Positions 17,209 to 24,927 of a stretch of 64,000 nt of DNA are shown in pieces. The stretch covers positions 1,201,501 to 1,265,500 of the forward strand of contig NZ_CP106753.1 in NCBI RefSeq assembly GCF_025642115.1. The letters are read 5' to 3'. The DNA is from Chitiniphilus purpureus. Lineage in GTDB: Bacteria > Pseudomonadota > Gammaproteobacteria > Burkholderiales > Chitinibacteraceae. Position numbers and translations under genes: made by a program. The notes beneath the pieces are model-generated. The model searched no databases. It was not told the origin of the DNA and saw only the letters and a list, made by a program, of their open reading frames with translations. Positions within the stretch are counted from its first letter, which is position 1. The number at the start of each line of letters is the position of its first letter.

Positions 17209-17798
17209 TTAGTCCTTCAGAAGATCGCGTTGCAGTTGTTCGATGCCACGCTTCTCGCCCTGGGCAGCCACGGCATGGATGCCGAGCAACTGGGCAAGTT
17301 GCTGCCGTTCGATCTGGCCGTCGGCATCCAGGAAGGCTTGCGCCTGCGTGAGCGTGTAGGCCATCACGTCGCCCAGGCGGTGACCGGCGCGGATCAGGCG
17401 TGCGACGGCAGCGTCCCACCCGAGTTCGTCAGTGAGCTCAGCGTCGGTGCGAGTCGCTGGGCTGCGCCTTGCACTGCCGGAACGACGTGCGCCACGAAAA
17501 AATCCGCGTTCACCTCGAACACGGCGGCGGCCAGTTGCACGGCGTCCTCCAGCGACAGGTCGTTTATCCACGCGCGTTCACGCCGGGTGGTGATCGCCAG
17601 CAAATCCAGCACGGCATCGCCGTGCCGTCCCAGCAGCGCCATCCAGTCCGGATCACTGGTGATTTCCTCGGCCAGCGGGCGCACCACGGCCAGCAGGCGT
17701 GGCAACTCACCCAGCCGGATCGGCGTCAGTTCCAGCGCAGTGCCGGACAGCGTCACGACCACAGGCTCAGGGGGGAAGGTCTTGAAGCCGTCCATCAC
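17209..17798 (-). CDS. Tail assembly chaperone GT fusion made by -1 ribosomal frameshift
   Basis: Ribosomes that slip at TTTTTTC (minus strand, 17502 to 17496) leave the G frame after residue 101 and continue in the -1 frame to TAA at 17209, giving about 196 residues. The extension contains ELTDELGWDAAVARL and GDVMAYTLTQAQAFLDADG, a folded-looking domain that has no good start codon and ribosome site of its own. The same G/GT logic is established for lambda and many siphophages; the heptamer and frame relation are read directly here. Confidence 0.82.
17394..17798 (-). CDS. Tail assembly chaperone G (zero-frame product)
   Basis: 134 residues from GTG at 17798 (ATG at 17795 is also possible). 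Acidic, alpha-helical, with MMDGFKTFPPEPVVVTLSG at the start. This is the short member of the G/GT chaperone pair that coats the tape measure protein during tail assembly. Its codon 101 (TTC) ends the slippery heptamer at 17496-17502, from which a -1 shift gives the longer GT protein. Its start overlaps the tail tube stop (GTGA). Confidence 0.85.
   Translation of the reverse strand: MMDGFKTFPPEPVVVTLSGTALELTPIRLGELPRLLAVVRPLAEEITSDPDWMALLGRHGDAVLDLLAITTRRERAWINDLSLEDAVQLAAAVFEVNADFFVAHVVPAVQGAAQRLAPTLSSLTNSGGTLPSHA
17496..17502 (-). other. Programmed -1 frameshift slippery site
   Basis: Minus-strand heptamer T TTT TTC in the G frame, matching X XXY YYZ. It lies exactly where the G frame and the downstream T frame overlap (17394-17571). 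Confidence 0.82.
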
Positions 17799-18547
17799 AG
17801 CAGCACCAGACGTCCGAACTGACCGAGATCACCGCCGACTGGCTTGGTCAGATCCGCCAGTACCTGGCCCGACAGCTCGAACTTCAGCAGTTCGTCCGTG
17901 ATGATCGAGAGTTCCTTGGCTGGATTGATGGCCACGCGGTACAGGTCGATCACTACCTCGCGGTTGCCGTCGGCGGTGTTGAGCCCCTCGAAGCGAATCC
18001 AGCGCTCGGGCAAGGGCTGGGTGAACATCGCCGTGCTCTGCGCCGCGCCATAGGCGTAATCGACGGTGAACGGCTCGGTGTAGGGGCCGCCCGACGTGGC
18101 ATCCAGCACCACCAGTGAACCGTGCTTGGCATTGACGCTGTACTGGCTGGCCGGGAGCGTCTTTGGCGTGGCATCTGAGTCCTGGATCTGCACCGCCGAC
18201 ACGTTTTGCATGGTCAACGGATACAGACTGCCCGGGGTGACAGGGTTGGGCAGTAGTTCGCCAGTTACCGCGCCGGGGGTGATCGTGGTCGTGGTGCCGT
18301 AGAGCGCGAGCGCCAAGTTGGTAGCGATCAGCTCTTCCAACGTGCAGGCGAACTCGCCTTTCTTGGTCTTGATGAGCTGGAGGTCAGTCAGGCGCTGACC
18401 CGACTGCGCTTCCTGGTGCTCGATGGTGTCCACCGACAGCGACACCTTCAGCTCGGGCACGTTGCCGACGAAGGTCAGTCCAGCTGGATTGCCGAGGTCA
18501 TCGCGTGCGCCGATGTAGACGCGGCCTTGTCCGGAAAAGTAAGCCAT
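17795..18547 (-). CDS. Major tail tube protein
   Basis: 250 residues, beginning MAYFSGQGRVYIGARDD with EHQEAQSGQRLTDLQ after the first strands. Length, beta-rich composition and position just before the tail chaperones fit the major tail protein that stacks to form the siphophage tube. ATG at 18547. Two bp separate it from the small upstream gene. Confidence 0.85.
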   Translation of the reverse strand: MAYFSGQGRVYIGARDDLGNPAGLTFVGNVPELKVSLSVDTIEHQEAQSGQRLTDLQLIKTKKGEFACTLEELIATNLALALYGTTTTITPGAVTGELLPNPVTPGSLYPLTMQNVSAVQIQDSDATPKTLPASQYSVNAKHGSLVVLDATSGGPYTEPFTVDYAYGAAQSTAMFTQPLPERWIRFEGLNTADGNREVVIDLYRVAINPAKELSIITDELLKFELSGQVLADLTKPVGGDLGQFGRLVLL

Positions 18548-18549
18548 GT

Positions 18550-18762
18550 TCAGTCTCCTTGGGTGGCTGCAGTTGTGGAAACACCGGGCGTGGCATCACG
18601 GCGGGTGGGTTTGGAATCGGTGGCGGGGATGGCCGCTTTGGCCGTGCCTTGTGCGATCAGCCAACGGGCACTGGCGTCATTCAGATCAAGGCGATCACCC
18701 ACGGCGAGGCGCTTGCCTGCGTGGGTATGGGGTTTCAGTAGTTCGATGGAGAGATTTGGCAT
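18550..18762 (-). CDS. DUF7210-like small phage protein
   Basis: 70 residues starting MPNLSIELLKPHTHAGK, followed by GDRLDLNDASARWLIAQG. This short pattern is common next to head-tail connector genes of prophages. It could be a small connector or decoration subunit; function unknown. ATG at 18762 is chosen over longer frames because those would overlap the whole upstream gene. Confidence 0.72.
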   Translation of the reverse strand: MPNLSIELLKPHTHAGKRLAVGDRLDLNDASARWLIAQGTAKAAIPATDSKPTRRDATPGVSTTAATQGD

Positions 18763-18769
18763 AAGGGGT

Positions 18770-19195
18770 TCATCCTGTTTGGGTGAGATCAATGGCGTGG
18801 GTGCGGTAGCGGATTTCGTAGCGGGCGGGCAGCGCGACGGCACCGGAGTCGGCGTCGTCGAACTCCCATTCGCAGTCGATCTCGCGCACTGCGATGGCCA
18901 GACCGCCCAGATTCGGGTCGGCGAGCATTGCCGCGTGGGCCGCGACCAGCGCCTGGTCGGCGACATCGAAGGCATCCGCACCGCGTGCCACCACGGCAAG
19001 CCGGACGATCAGCATCCGGTCGACCAGGTGGTTGGCGTGGGCGGTAATGCTGTCGCCATCGACGAACAGCAGCAGCGCTGGACTGGCCTCGCGGGTGACC
19101 GGCACGGCAGGCATGCGCAGCACCGGTGTCGGGCCAATCGCAGATGCCAGGCGCGTGACGATCTCCCGCAAGGCGCGCTCGCGGACGGAGTTCAT
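18770..19195 (-). CDS. Tail terminator-like protein
   Basis: 141 residues from ATG 19195. The pattern of an N-terminal helix (SVRERALREIVTRL) and four to five strands with an internal helix fits the gpU-like tail terminator fold, which caps the growing tube and joins it to the head. The position between the head-tail joining gene and the tube protein agrees. Identification is by context and length more than by motif. Confidence 0.68.
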   Translation of the reverse strand: MNSVRERALREIVTRLASAIGPTPVLRMPAVPVTREASPALLLFVDGDSITAHANHLVDRMLIVRLAVVARGADAFDVADQALVAAHAAMLADPNLGGLAIAVREIDCEWEFDDADSGAVALPARYEIRYRTHAIDLTQTG

Positions 19196-19205
19196 GGGGA
19201 GTTCC

Positions 19206-19484
19206 TCAGAGTTGGGAGAGCGAGGCGCGACGCTCGGTACCGTCGCCAATGGCACGCACGTCGCGCACCTGAAAGGTGTTGCCTGCCACCTCGACCGTGT
19301 CCCCGACTGCCAGCGTCAGCCAGGACGCCGGGTAGTCGATCTGGTAGTCCCGCGACAGTGCAAAACCATCCAGCACGGTTTCGTCTGGGGCACGGAAGGC
19401 GCATTGCACGGTGGTGCCCGCCACCGTGACGGCGGTCAGGAGTCCGGCATTGCGGGCCGCTTCGTACAGCGTCGCGACATCCAT
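19206..19484 (-). CDS. Head-tail joining protein
   Basis: 92 residues from ATG 19484, overlapping the capsid stop (ATGA). Small beta-rich protein (YPASWLTLAVGDTVEVAGNTFQV) resembling lambda gpFII-type connectors, which attach to the completed head and accept the tail. A longer frame upstream lies inside the capsid gene and is rejected. Confidence 0.7.
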   Translation of the reverse strand: MDVATLYEAARNAGLLTAVTVAGTTVQCAFRAPDETVLDGFALSRDYQIDYPASWLTLAVGDTVEVAGNTFQVRDVRAIGDGTERRASLSQL

Positions 19485-20506
19485 CAGGCTGCAACGAGCT
19501 TGATCAGCACGCCCGGGCGGTGGCACATCGGCAGCGGGTTCGACTGCGTGTGCAGATCGGTGCCCCGGTCGAACTTGCGCGGCTCCTGCTTGGCATACAA
19601 CGGCTGGCCGATGGTATTCACGGTCTCGTTGAAGTCCGCAGGCGCGAAGTACGTGGCGAAGGTATCCACCGTGCCGACCGGGAAGGCATGGGCTTCCCCT
19701 GCGGCAATGAAGCGGCGCGACCCCAGCGTGCCGTCGGCCTGCACAAAGGACGCCTGGCCACGGTATTCCTCGAAGGTGATGCCGCTGTAGCTGAAGCCCG
19801 AGCGCATGTCGTTGATCAGCACTGCGCCCTGCTGCCAGTTCTGGTAGGCGGTCTTGACCTCCTTGTGGGTGGTCAGCGCCCGGAAGAACTCGGTCGAGCA
19901 CAGCACATGCACACCGGTCGAGAACTCGCCGGTGAGTCCATCTTCCATGAGCCCCAGCAGTTCCAGGCAGGCAGTCTTGATTTGCCCGTTGTCGGCCGCC
20001 GTCGAAAACTCGAAGGACACCGATTGCGCAGTGATGTCGAACTCGTCGAACAGATCGACGAGCTCACTGCCATCAGCGTCGAGAATCTTGCCCTTGAGCG
20101 CCCCCATGCGCAGATGCTCCAGAGTGATCGCGTGCTTGTTGCGCATGGTCTCCAGATGGCGGGCCATGACACCGCCGATGGCTTCCATTTCGGTTTCGGA
20201 ACCGAAGGCGCGCAGTCCTTGGACTTCCTCTGGCAGCACCACGTCGTCGTGGGGGATGTGCGGGATCACGAAGGAGCGCAGGTTGCGCTTGCCACGTTCA
20301 CCCACCGTGCCGGGCGAACCGGGCGCGCGGGTGGGCAGCAGGTTCAGACGACCGGCGTACTCCTCGACGATGATCTGCCGGGTGCGCACCGGCTTGGCCG
20401 GGAACAGGTTGAGTTGCTCCAGCCGCCCATAGCGATTGGGCAGGAGGTTGATGGCGGCCGTCAGGCTGGCCATCGAGAAGCCGGGGTTTTCAAAAGGGTT
20501 CTGCAT
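19484..20506 (-). CDS. Major capsid protein, lambda gpE family
   Basis: 340 residues with the gpE hallmarks: an N-terminal arm, VRTRQIIVEEYAGRLNLLP, and the C-terminal GTDLHTQSNPLPMCHRPGVL. It forms the icosahedral shell with the gpD-like decoration protein encoded just upstream. ATG at 20506. A terminator-like hairpin lies between it and the decoration gene, as is common where capsid mRNA levels are tuned. Confidence 0.92.
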   Translation of the reverse strand: MQNPFENPGFSMASLTAAINLLPNRYGRLEQLNLFPAKPVRTRQIIVEEYAGRLNLLPTRAPGSPGTVGERGKRNLRSFVIPHIPHDDVVLPEEVQGLRAFGSETEMEAIGGVMARHLETMRNKHAITLEHLRMGALKGKILDADGSELVDLFDEFDITAQSVSFEFSTAADNGQIKTACLELLGLMEDGLTGEFSTGVHVLCSTEFFRALTTHKEVKTAYQNWQQGAVLINDMRSGFSYSGITFEEYRGQASFVQADGTLGSRRFIAAGEAHAFPVGTVDTFATYFAPADFNETVNTIGQPLYAKQEPRKFDRGTDLHTQSNPLPMCHRPGVLIKLVAA

Positions 20507-20527
20507 TTGGGATCTCCAGAAATGACG

Positions 20528-20548
20528 AAACCCGCCAGCGGCGGGTTT
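20528..20548. terminator. Hairpin between decoration and capsid genes
   Basis: AAACCCGCC / GGCGGGTTT with a 3-nt loop. On the plus strand it is followed by T then G-rich sequence. It may terminate partially or stabilise a transcript end; the stem matches those at 6692 and 32223. Confidence 0.6.
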
Positions 20549-20580
20549 TGGGGGGAGTGAAACGGAGCGTTGGAAGTGGG

Positions 20581-20958
20581 TCAGGCGCTATCGCGGGCCA
20601 GGACTCCACGTTCTGCGAGTTGCTTGATGGCAGCAGCTTTATGCGCCGTGCTGATGCTGGTCGGCCAGACCAATGCGCCGCGCGCGACGATGGCGTGGCG
20701 GGCGATCAGGATCGCATCCTCACGGTCGATCAGCGTCGCATCGACGTCATTGCCGAGCACGCCAACGGCGGTTTCCGTGCCGTCCGAGGCGCTCGGGTCG
20801 AGGGCCTTGAGTTTGGCGGTAGCCGTTTCGCGGCCCACCACGGTGCCCAGCGACAGGTTCTGCGCGGCCGCGACGGTGTCCTGGTCACGCGAGTAGAGAT
20901 TCGGCGCTTCGTACTTCAACAGGTCGCCGAGATTCTTGGGTTGAGAGACAGTGGGCAT
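20581..20958 (-). CDS. Head decoration protein, lambda gpD-like
   Basis: 125 residues. LLKYEAPNLYSRDQDTV at the N-terminus and the GTVVG...LDREDAILIARHAIVARGALVW-type C-terminal half match the gpD family, whose trimers stabilise the expanded capsid. ATG at 20958, 3 bp after the protease/scaffold stop. Confidence 0.88.
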   Translation of the reverse strand: MPTVSQPKNLGDLLKYEAPNLYSRDQDTVAAAQNLSLGTVVGRETATAKLKALDPSASDGTETAVGVLGNDVDATLIDREDAILIARHAIVARGALVWPTSISTAHKAAAIKQLAERGVLARDSA

Positions 20959-20961
20959 GGC

Positions 20962-21336
20962 TTACTCCTTGGCGGTGAGCTTCTTGACGGCAGCGACCAC
21001 CGGACTGTTTTCCGGGTGCTGGCTGGTTCCTGCATCGGCGGTGATACGCGAGGCGATTTCGGGTTGGTCGGCACGGGCGTCGAGCAAGGCGCGGCGCACC
21101 TGCGCTTCCGAGAAGCCTGCTGCGAGGAATTCCGCCGTGCGTTGGGATTGGCCCGCGATCAGGCACATCTCTGCAATGGCCTGAGCTTGGCCGCGCCCGC
21201 TGGCGAACGACTGCGCCAGTGCGGCTTGGGCGGCAGGCGTCGGTTGCGAATCGCTGTCGGTCTGCGGCTGGTCGCCCTGTGGGTCGGTGTCGGCCGGATC
21301 GCTCGGGTTTTCGTGGTCGTCTTTGGGGTCGGTCAT
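20962..21336 (-). CDS. Nested capsid scaffold protein (Nu3-like internal start)
   Basis: In-frame ATG at 21336 within the protease gene is preceded by GGAG at 7-nt spacing, a good ribosome site. The product, 124 residues, would be the acidic scaffold (MTDPKDDHENPSDPADTD) alone. Lambda uses the same nested C/Nu3 arrangement. Expression is inferred from the ribosome site only. Confidence 0.62.
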   Translation of the reverse strand: MTDPKDDHENPSDPADTDPQGDQPQTDSDSQPTPAAQAALAQSFASGRGQAQAIAEMCLIAGQSQRTAEFLAAGFSEAQVRRALLDARADQPEIASRITADAGTSQHPENSPVVAAVKKLTAKE

Positions 21337-22269
21337 GGTGTTCTCCAGGGTGAAAGGTTTGCTTCGGGGCGGGTTTGAAATGGATTGAGTGGACAGGCTT
21401 CGCGGCGAGGCGCGGGCCACGCCAGGCTGCGCCAACCGCTGCTTGGCAGCCAACGCGTCGGTGAACTCGGTCATCACCGCATCAAACGGCATCACCGCGT
21501 CGGCGAGGCCTGCTGCCACCGCCTGCTCGCCATAGAACAGCCCCGCCTCGGTGGCGCGCACGGCATCCGGATCGATTCCGCGCATCTGTCCGACCTGATT
21601 CACGAAGATGTCGTACAGGCGATCCACCTCGGTCTGCAACGCGGTGGTGGCCTGGGGGGTGAGTGGCTCGTGCGGGGAGAAATCGTTCTTGTGACTGCCC
21701 GCGAAGACAGCGGTGTAGTTCAGGCCGTCCTTGGCGTCCTTCACCGACTGGTCGACGTGCAGCGCGATCACGCCAATCGACCCGACGCCAGCGGTCTGCG
21801 ACAGCGTCAGGCGCTGGCAGGCAGCCGCGATGGCAAAAGCCGCCGAGTACGCGGCATCGTTGGCGTGCGCCCAGATCGGCTTGATGGTGCTGGCAGCGCG
21901 GATGCGCTCGGCCAACTCAAACACACCCGAGGCCTCGCCGCCGGGCGAGTCCAGATCGAGCAGGATGCCCGCCACCTGTGGGTCGGCCAGCGCGGCGTCC
22001 AGTCGGGCTTCGATCTCGCCGTAGGACATCAGGCCAGAGGCGGCTTCGATACCCATCGAACGTCTGACCAGCGTGCCGACCACCGGGATGACGGCAATGC
22101 CCGCCTGACCCGATGTGGCGCTTTGGCGCGGCATGGGCAGCGGCATTGCCATGTCCAGATCGGGCAAGCCGATGCGGGAACCCAACACGGAGAGGATCAC
22201 GTCGAGTTTGGGACGCGCAATGAGGAGCGGCGTCCCGTAGAGGCGGGACGCCAGATGAACGAGTTGCAT
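20962..22269 (-). CDS. Prohead protease (S49/SppA family) with C-terminal scaffold domain
   Basis: 435 residues. The N-terminal 300 residues form an S49 peptidase: GLMSYGEIEARLD, DLDSPGGEASGVFELA, then the serine region DAAYSAAFAIAAAC. The C-terminal 120 residues are acidic and Gln/Pro-rich and probably act as internal scaffold, as in lambda C/Nu3. A likely internal start for the scaffold alone lies at 21336. ATG at 22269 directly follows the portal stop region. Confidence 0.9.
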   Translation of the reverse strand: MQLVHLASRLYGTPLLIARPKLDVILSVLGSRIGLPDLDMAMPLPMPRQSATSGQAGIAVIPVVGTLVRRSMGIEAASGLMSYGEIEARLDAALADPQVAGILLDLDSPGGEASGVFELAERIRAASTIKPIWAHANDAAYSAAFAIAAACQRLTLSQTAGVGSIGVIALHVDQSVKDAKDGLNYTAVFAGSHKNDFSPHEPLTPQATTALQTEVDRLYDIFVNQVGQMRGIDPDAVRATEAGLFYGEQAVAAGLADAVMPFDAVMTEFTDALAAKQRLAQPGVARASPRSLSTQSISNPPRSKPFTLENTMTDPKDDHENPSDPADTDPQGDQPQTDSDSQPTPAAQAALAQSFASGRGQAQAIAEMCLIAGQSQRTAEFLAAGFSEAQVRRALLDARADQPEIASRITADAGTSQHPENSPVVAAVKKLTAKE

Positions 22270-22270
22270 G

Positions 22271-23803
22271 TCAGTTGTCCTGTTGGTCTTGCGGCACGGT
22301 CACAGTGGCGGCCGCATTCATGGGAGCGCCCGATGCCGATGGTTGGGGCGCTTTGTCGTGGCGCGGGTCGGAGTCAAAGACCAGACCGAGCGCATCGGCA
22401 CGCTGGTTGTCGGCGGCGATCTCGCGGTCGATGTCCTCGGCGTCGTAGCCGAAGGCCGAGATGGCTTCCGAGCGAGACAGCAGCCCGGCGCGAATGGCGG
22501 TCAGCATCGCGTCGAATTCCTTCTTGGGATCGACCCACTGCCAACCCTGTGGAATCCATTTGGCCGCGAAGTAGTCGCGCTTCTTCTCGGTGAACTGCGG
22601 CAGCGCCAGCGCGCCTTCAAGTAGCGCTTGCTCCATCCAGGCACGCCAGATCGGGCGGCACAGCTGGTGGACGATCACGCCGTGCTGGATGGCCTCACAG
22701 CGGCGGCGAAACTCCAGCAGCCCGGCCCGGATCGACGAATAGTTCACTTGCGTCAGGTCGCCGGTCAGCATCTCGTAGGTGATGCCCATCGCCGCTGCCA
22801 CCGCCCGGAACTGCATGCGCAGGAATTCGGCGTAGCTCGCGCCAACGTCGGCGGGCTGACTGAACTTCACGTCCTCGCCGGGCTCCAGGATCTGCATCGT
22901 GCCCGGCTCCAGCCCGGCCAATGCAGCCCCGCTGGCATCCGGCAAGCCTTCACCCATCAGGTTGTCCTCGGGGGACAGGCGCGTTATGAAGCCCGCGAAC
23001 ATCGCGGCGGTTTTCTTGCGCACGAGCTCGGCGTCGTCGTACTGGTCGAGTTCGTTGAGCTTGACCAGTGCGCGCGCCAGCCACGGTTCGCCCCGGATCT
23101 GTCCGGGCCGCAAGGGACGAAACAGGTGGATGATTTCGCTAGCCGGGACACGCACTGTGTCGAGACCGCCTACCACGCCACCAGTGCCCGACATCGGAGC
23201 CAGTGAGCCATCACCCGGGTGTGAGCGATACAGGTGGTAAGCCACCCGCCGTCCGAGCTTGTCGAATTCGATGCCCGCACGGATCACATTTCCCGAAGCC
23301 AATTCCTGATTCAGCGTGGCTGGCAGGTGTTCGGGTTCGAGCAACTGCAACTGCAGACCCACCGGCAGGCCATCCTCTGGGCGGCGATAGCGCAGCCGCA
23401 CCAGGCATTCCCCGCCTTCGAGCATGGCGCGACAGGCCAAGGCCTGCAGTCCGTAGAAATCGGTCAGTCCGGCGGCATCGGCCTCCTCGCACCAGTCCCA
23501 CCACAGGCTATGAATGGCTTCTCGCAGGGGCTGATCGGCCAGCATGCTCTGCGGCTTGATGCCGGTGCCAATGGCGTTCGAGACAAAGGCTTCAACGCCT
23601 GCCGCTGCCCAGGCATTGCGGCGTACCAGATCGCGGCTCTTGGCGCGCAATTCGTTCTGGGTGAACGCCAGTGCTGCGACAGCGCCTGGATTGCCGACCT
23701 GCCACGCCAATGCGCGACGGCCGCCACCGATACCGTCATAGAACGGGGTGCCGCCCAGCAGACTCATGCCGACGCGTCTACGCATTCGGTCAAACCATTG
23801 CAT
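22271..23803 (-). CDS. Portal protein, lambda gpB family
   Basis: 510 residues from ATG 23803 (ribosome site AAAGGG upstream; a longer frame runs into the gpW gene). MQWFDRMRRRVG, VRRNAWAAAGVEAFVSNAIGTGI and the C-terminal GVIVHQLCRPIWRAW region are characteristic. It forms the dodecameric vertex for DNA entry and tail attachment. Confidence 0.93.
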   Translation of the reverse strand: MQWFDRMRRRVGMSLLGGTPFYDGIGGGRRALAWQVGNPGAVAALAFTQNELRAKSRDLVRRNAWAAAGVEAFVSNAIGTGIKPQSMLADQPLREAIHSLWWDWCEEADAAGLTDFYGLQALACRAMLEGGECLVRLRYRRPEDGLPVGLQLQLLEPEHLPATLNQELASGNVIRAGIEFDKLGRRVAYHLYRSHPGDGSLAPMSGTGGVVGGLDTVRVPASEIIHLFRPLRPGQIRGEPWLARALVKLNELDQYDDAELVRKKTAAMFAGFITRLSPEDNLMGEGLPDASGAALAGLEPGTMQILEPGEDVKFSQPADVGASYAEFLRMQFRAVAAAMGITYEMLTGDLTQVNYSSIRAGLLEFRRRCEAIQHGVIVHQLCRPIWRAWMEQALLEGALALPQFTEKKRDYFAAKWIPQGWQWVDPKKEFDAMLTAIRAGLLSRSEAISAFGYDAEDIDREIAADNQRADALGLVFDSDPRHDKAPQPSASGAPMNAAATVTVPQDQQDN

Positions 23804-23805
23804 GT

Positions 23806-24027
23806 TCAGAACCCTTTGCCGGTGGTGACCCGGATCTGGCGTGGCGCACCGGGCCACAGCCCGGTATCCACGGCCTGCTCGAAGAGGTCGCGCTTGACCG
23901 CCCCAATGGCGGCCTGGAGTTCATCGACGCTGCGGTACTCGACGGTCTTGTCGCCAAAAGTCACGCGCTTTTCGCCTTTGACCAGCGCCGCTTCCAGTGC
24001 GTCGAGGTGTGCTTGTGTGTAGGCCAT
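23806..24027 (-). CDS. Head-tail completion protein, gpW family
   Basis: 73 residues, MAYTQAHLDALEAALVKGEK followed by VEYRSVDELQAAI: the short gpW fold that stabilises packaged DNA and prepares the portal for tail joining. ATG at 24027 overlaps the upstream stop (ATGA). Confidence 0.88.
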   Translation of the reverse strand: MAYTQAHLDALEAALVKGEKRVTFGDKTVEYRSVDELQAAIGAVKRDLFEQAVDTGLWPGAPRQIRVTTGKGF

Positions 24028-24419
24028 CAGCGGTACACCGTGAGGTTGATCTCGGAGGAGTCGTCGAACGATGCAGACGTGGTGGCGCAACTGATGTCGA
24101 CGTACTGAGCGGTCTTCTGGTCGGTACTGGATCGCACGATGGCAATGCGCTGCGTGCCGCTGTTGGTGCTGCTGCGGGCAAGCGCCGTCCAGCAGTAGTT
24201 GGAATCCGGCATGGCAGTGGCGAAGGTCACCCGGTAGCGGCCAGCCGCCGTCCTGGTCACGCTGGCCACGTTGTGCGATGCACGCACGACGACCTGCGTG
24301 CCGACATAGCCGAAACACACCCACGCCCGGGCCACGCCGGGGTGGGTGGCGTCGATCTTGGTCTTAACCTCGAGCCCGACACGACTGGCCAGCGCACTGA
24401 TGCGCGATGCGAGGCTCAT
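24027..24419 (-). CDS. Fibre-domain-like phage protein, unknown
   Basis: 130 residues. After MSLASRISALASRV comes a compact beta domain (NVASVTRTAAGRYRVTF, then AMPDSNYCWTA) of a type otherwise seen at the ends of tail fibre or spike proteins. The first 13 residues closely resemble those of the neighbouring 163-residue protein, suggesting a shared trimerising or docking peptide. Its location between terminase and gpW is unusual for a fibre. Confidence 0.72.
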   Translation of the reverse strand: MSLASRISALASRVGLEVKTKIDATHPGVARAWVCFGYVGTQVVVRASHNVASVTRTAAGRYRVTFATAMPDSNYCWTALARSSTNSGTQRIAIVRSSTDQKTAQYVDISCATTSASFDDSSEINLTVYR

Positions 24420-24910
24420 CAGACCAGCGCACCCACAAAGACCGCGACGAAGTCTGTGTCGGTATTGCCGACATCGGTGGCTGCGACGGCTCCGATGTTG
24501 CTGCGTGCCTGTAGTTGCTCGGCCACGGTCAGCGACTGCGCCGCATCGAAGCGCACACGGTTGTTGACGGCGGCGAGCAGCGCATCCAGGCCACTGGTGC
24601 CGTTCTGCAGCAGTTGCTGGATTTCCACCAGCGTGTCGTAGGCGGCATCGGCACCGCCCAAGATTTCGGTCTTGAGCGCATCGAGCAGCGAGACGATCTT
24701 GTTGGACGAGTACGTGGTCGTGGCCGCGACGTGCGCATCGTCGATCACCGCCGACGACACCACGGCGGCTTTCAGTTCGTTGATGGCCGCGACCAGATTC
24801 GACTTGTCGGTGGTGGTGAGGTTGGCAAGGTTGCCTGCCTTGGCGCGAACGTCGTTGAATTCCTGCGCGACGCGGATGACCAGGCTTTCGATACGGGTAG
24901 CAAGACTCAT
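24419..24910 (-). CDS. Coiled-coil fibre-like phage protein, unknown
   Basis: 163 residues, mostly helical: MSLATRIESLVIRVAQEFN, NLANLTTTDKSNLVAAINEL and SSNKIVSLLDALKTEI are typical of shaft and linker parts of tail fibres. Its start matches the following gene (MSLA-RI-L--RV). ATG at 24910. The two may form a hetero-oligomeric fibre or capsid decoration; this is inference. Confidence 0.72.
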   Translation of the reverse strand: MSLATRIESLVIRVAQEFNDVRAKAGNLANLTTTDKSNLVAAINELKAAVVSSAVIDDAHVAATTTYSSNKIVSLLDALKTEILGGADAAYDTLVEIQQLLQNGTSGLDALLAAVNNRVRFDAAQSLTVAEQLQARSNIGAVAATDVGNTDTDFVAVFVGALV

Positions 24911-24927
24911 GTTTTCTCCTTGAGGTG

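Noticed and set aside
17209..17571. Tail chaperone second frame as a separate gene or pseudogene
   Set aside because: Its upstream part has poor composition and no ribosome site; the slippery heptamer in exact register explains it better.
19485..19901. Long upstream extension of the head-tail joining gene
   Set aside because: It lies fully inside the capsid gene in another frame; the ATGA overlap at 19484 fits the standard coupling in this operon.
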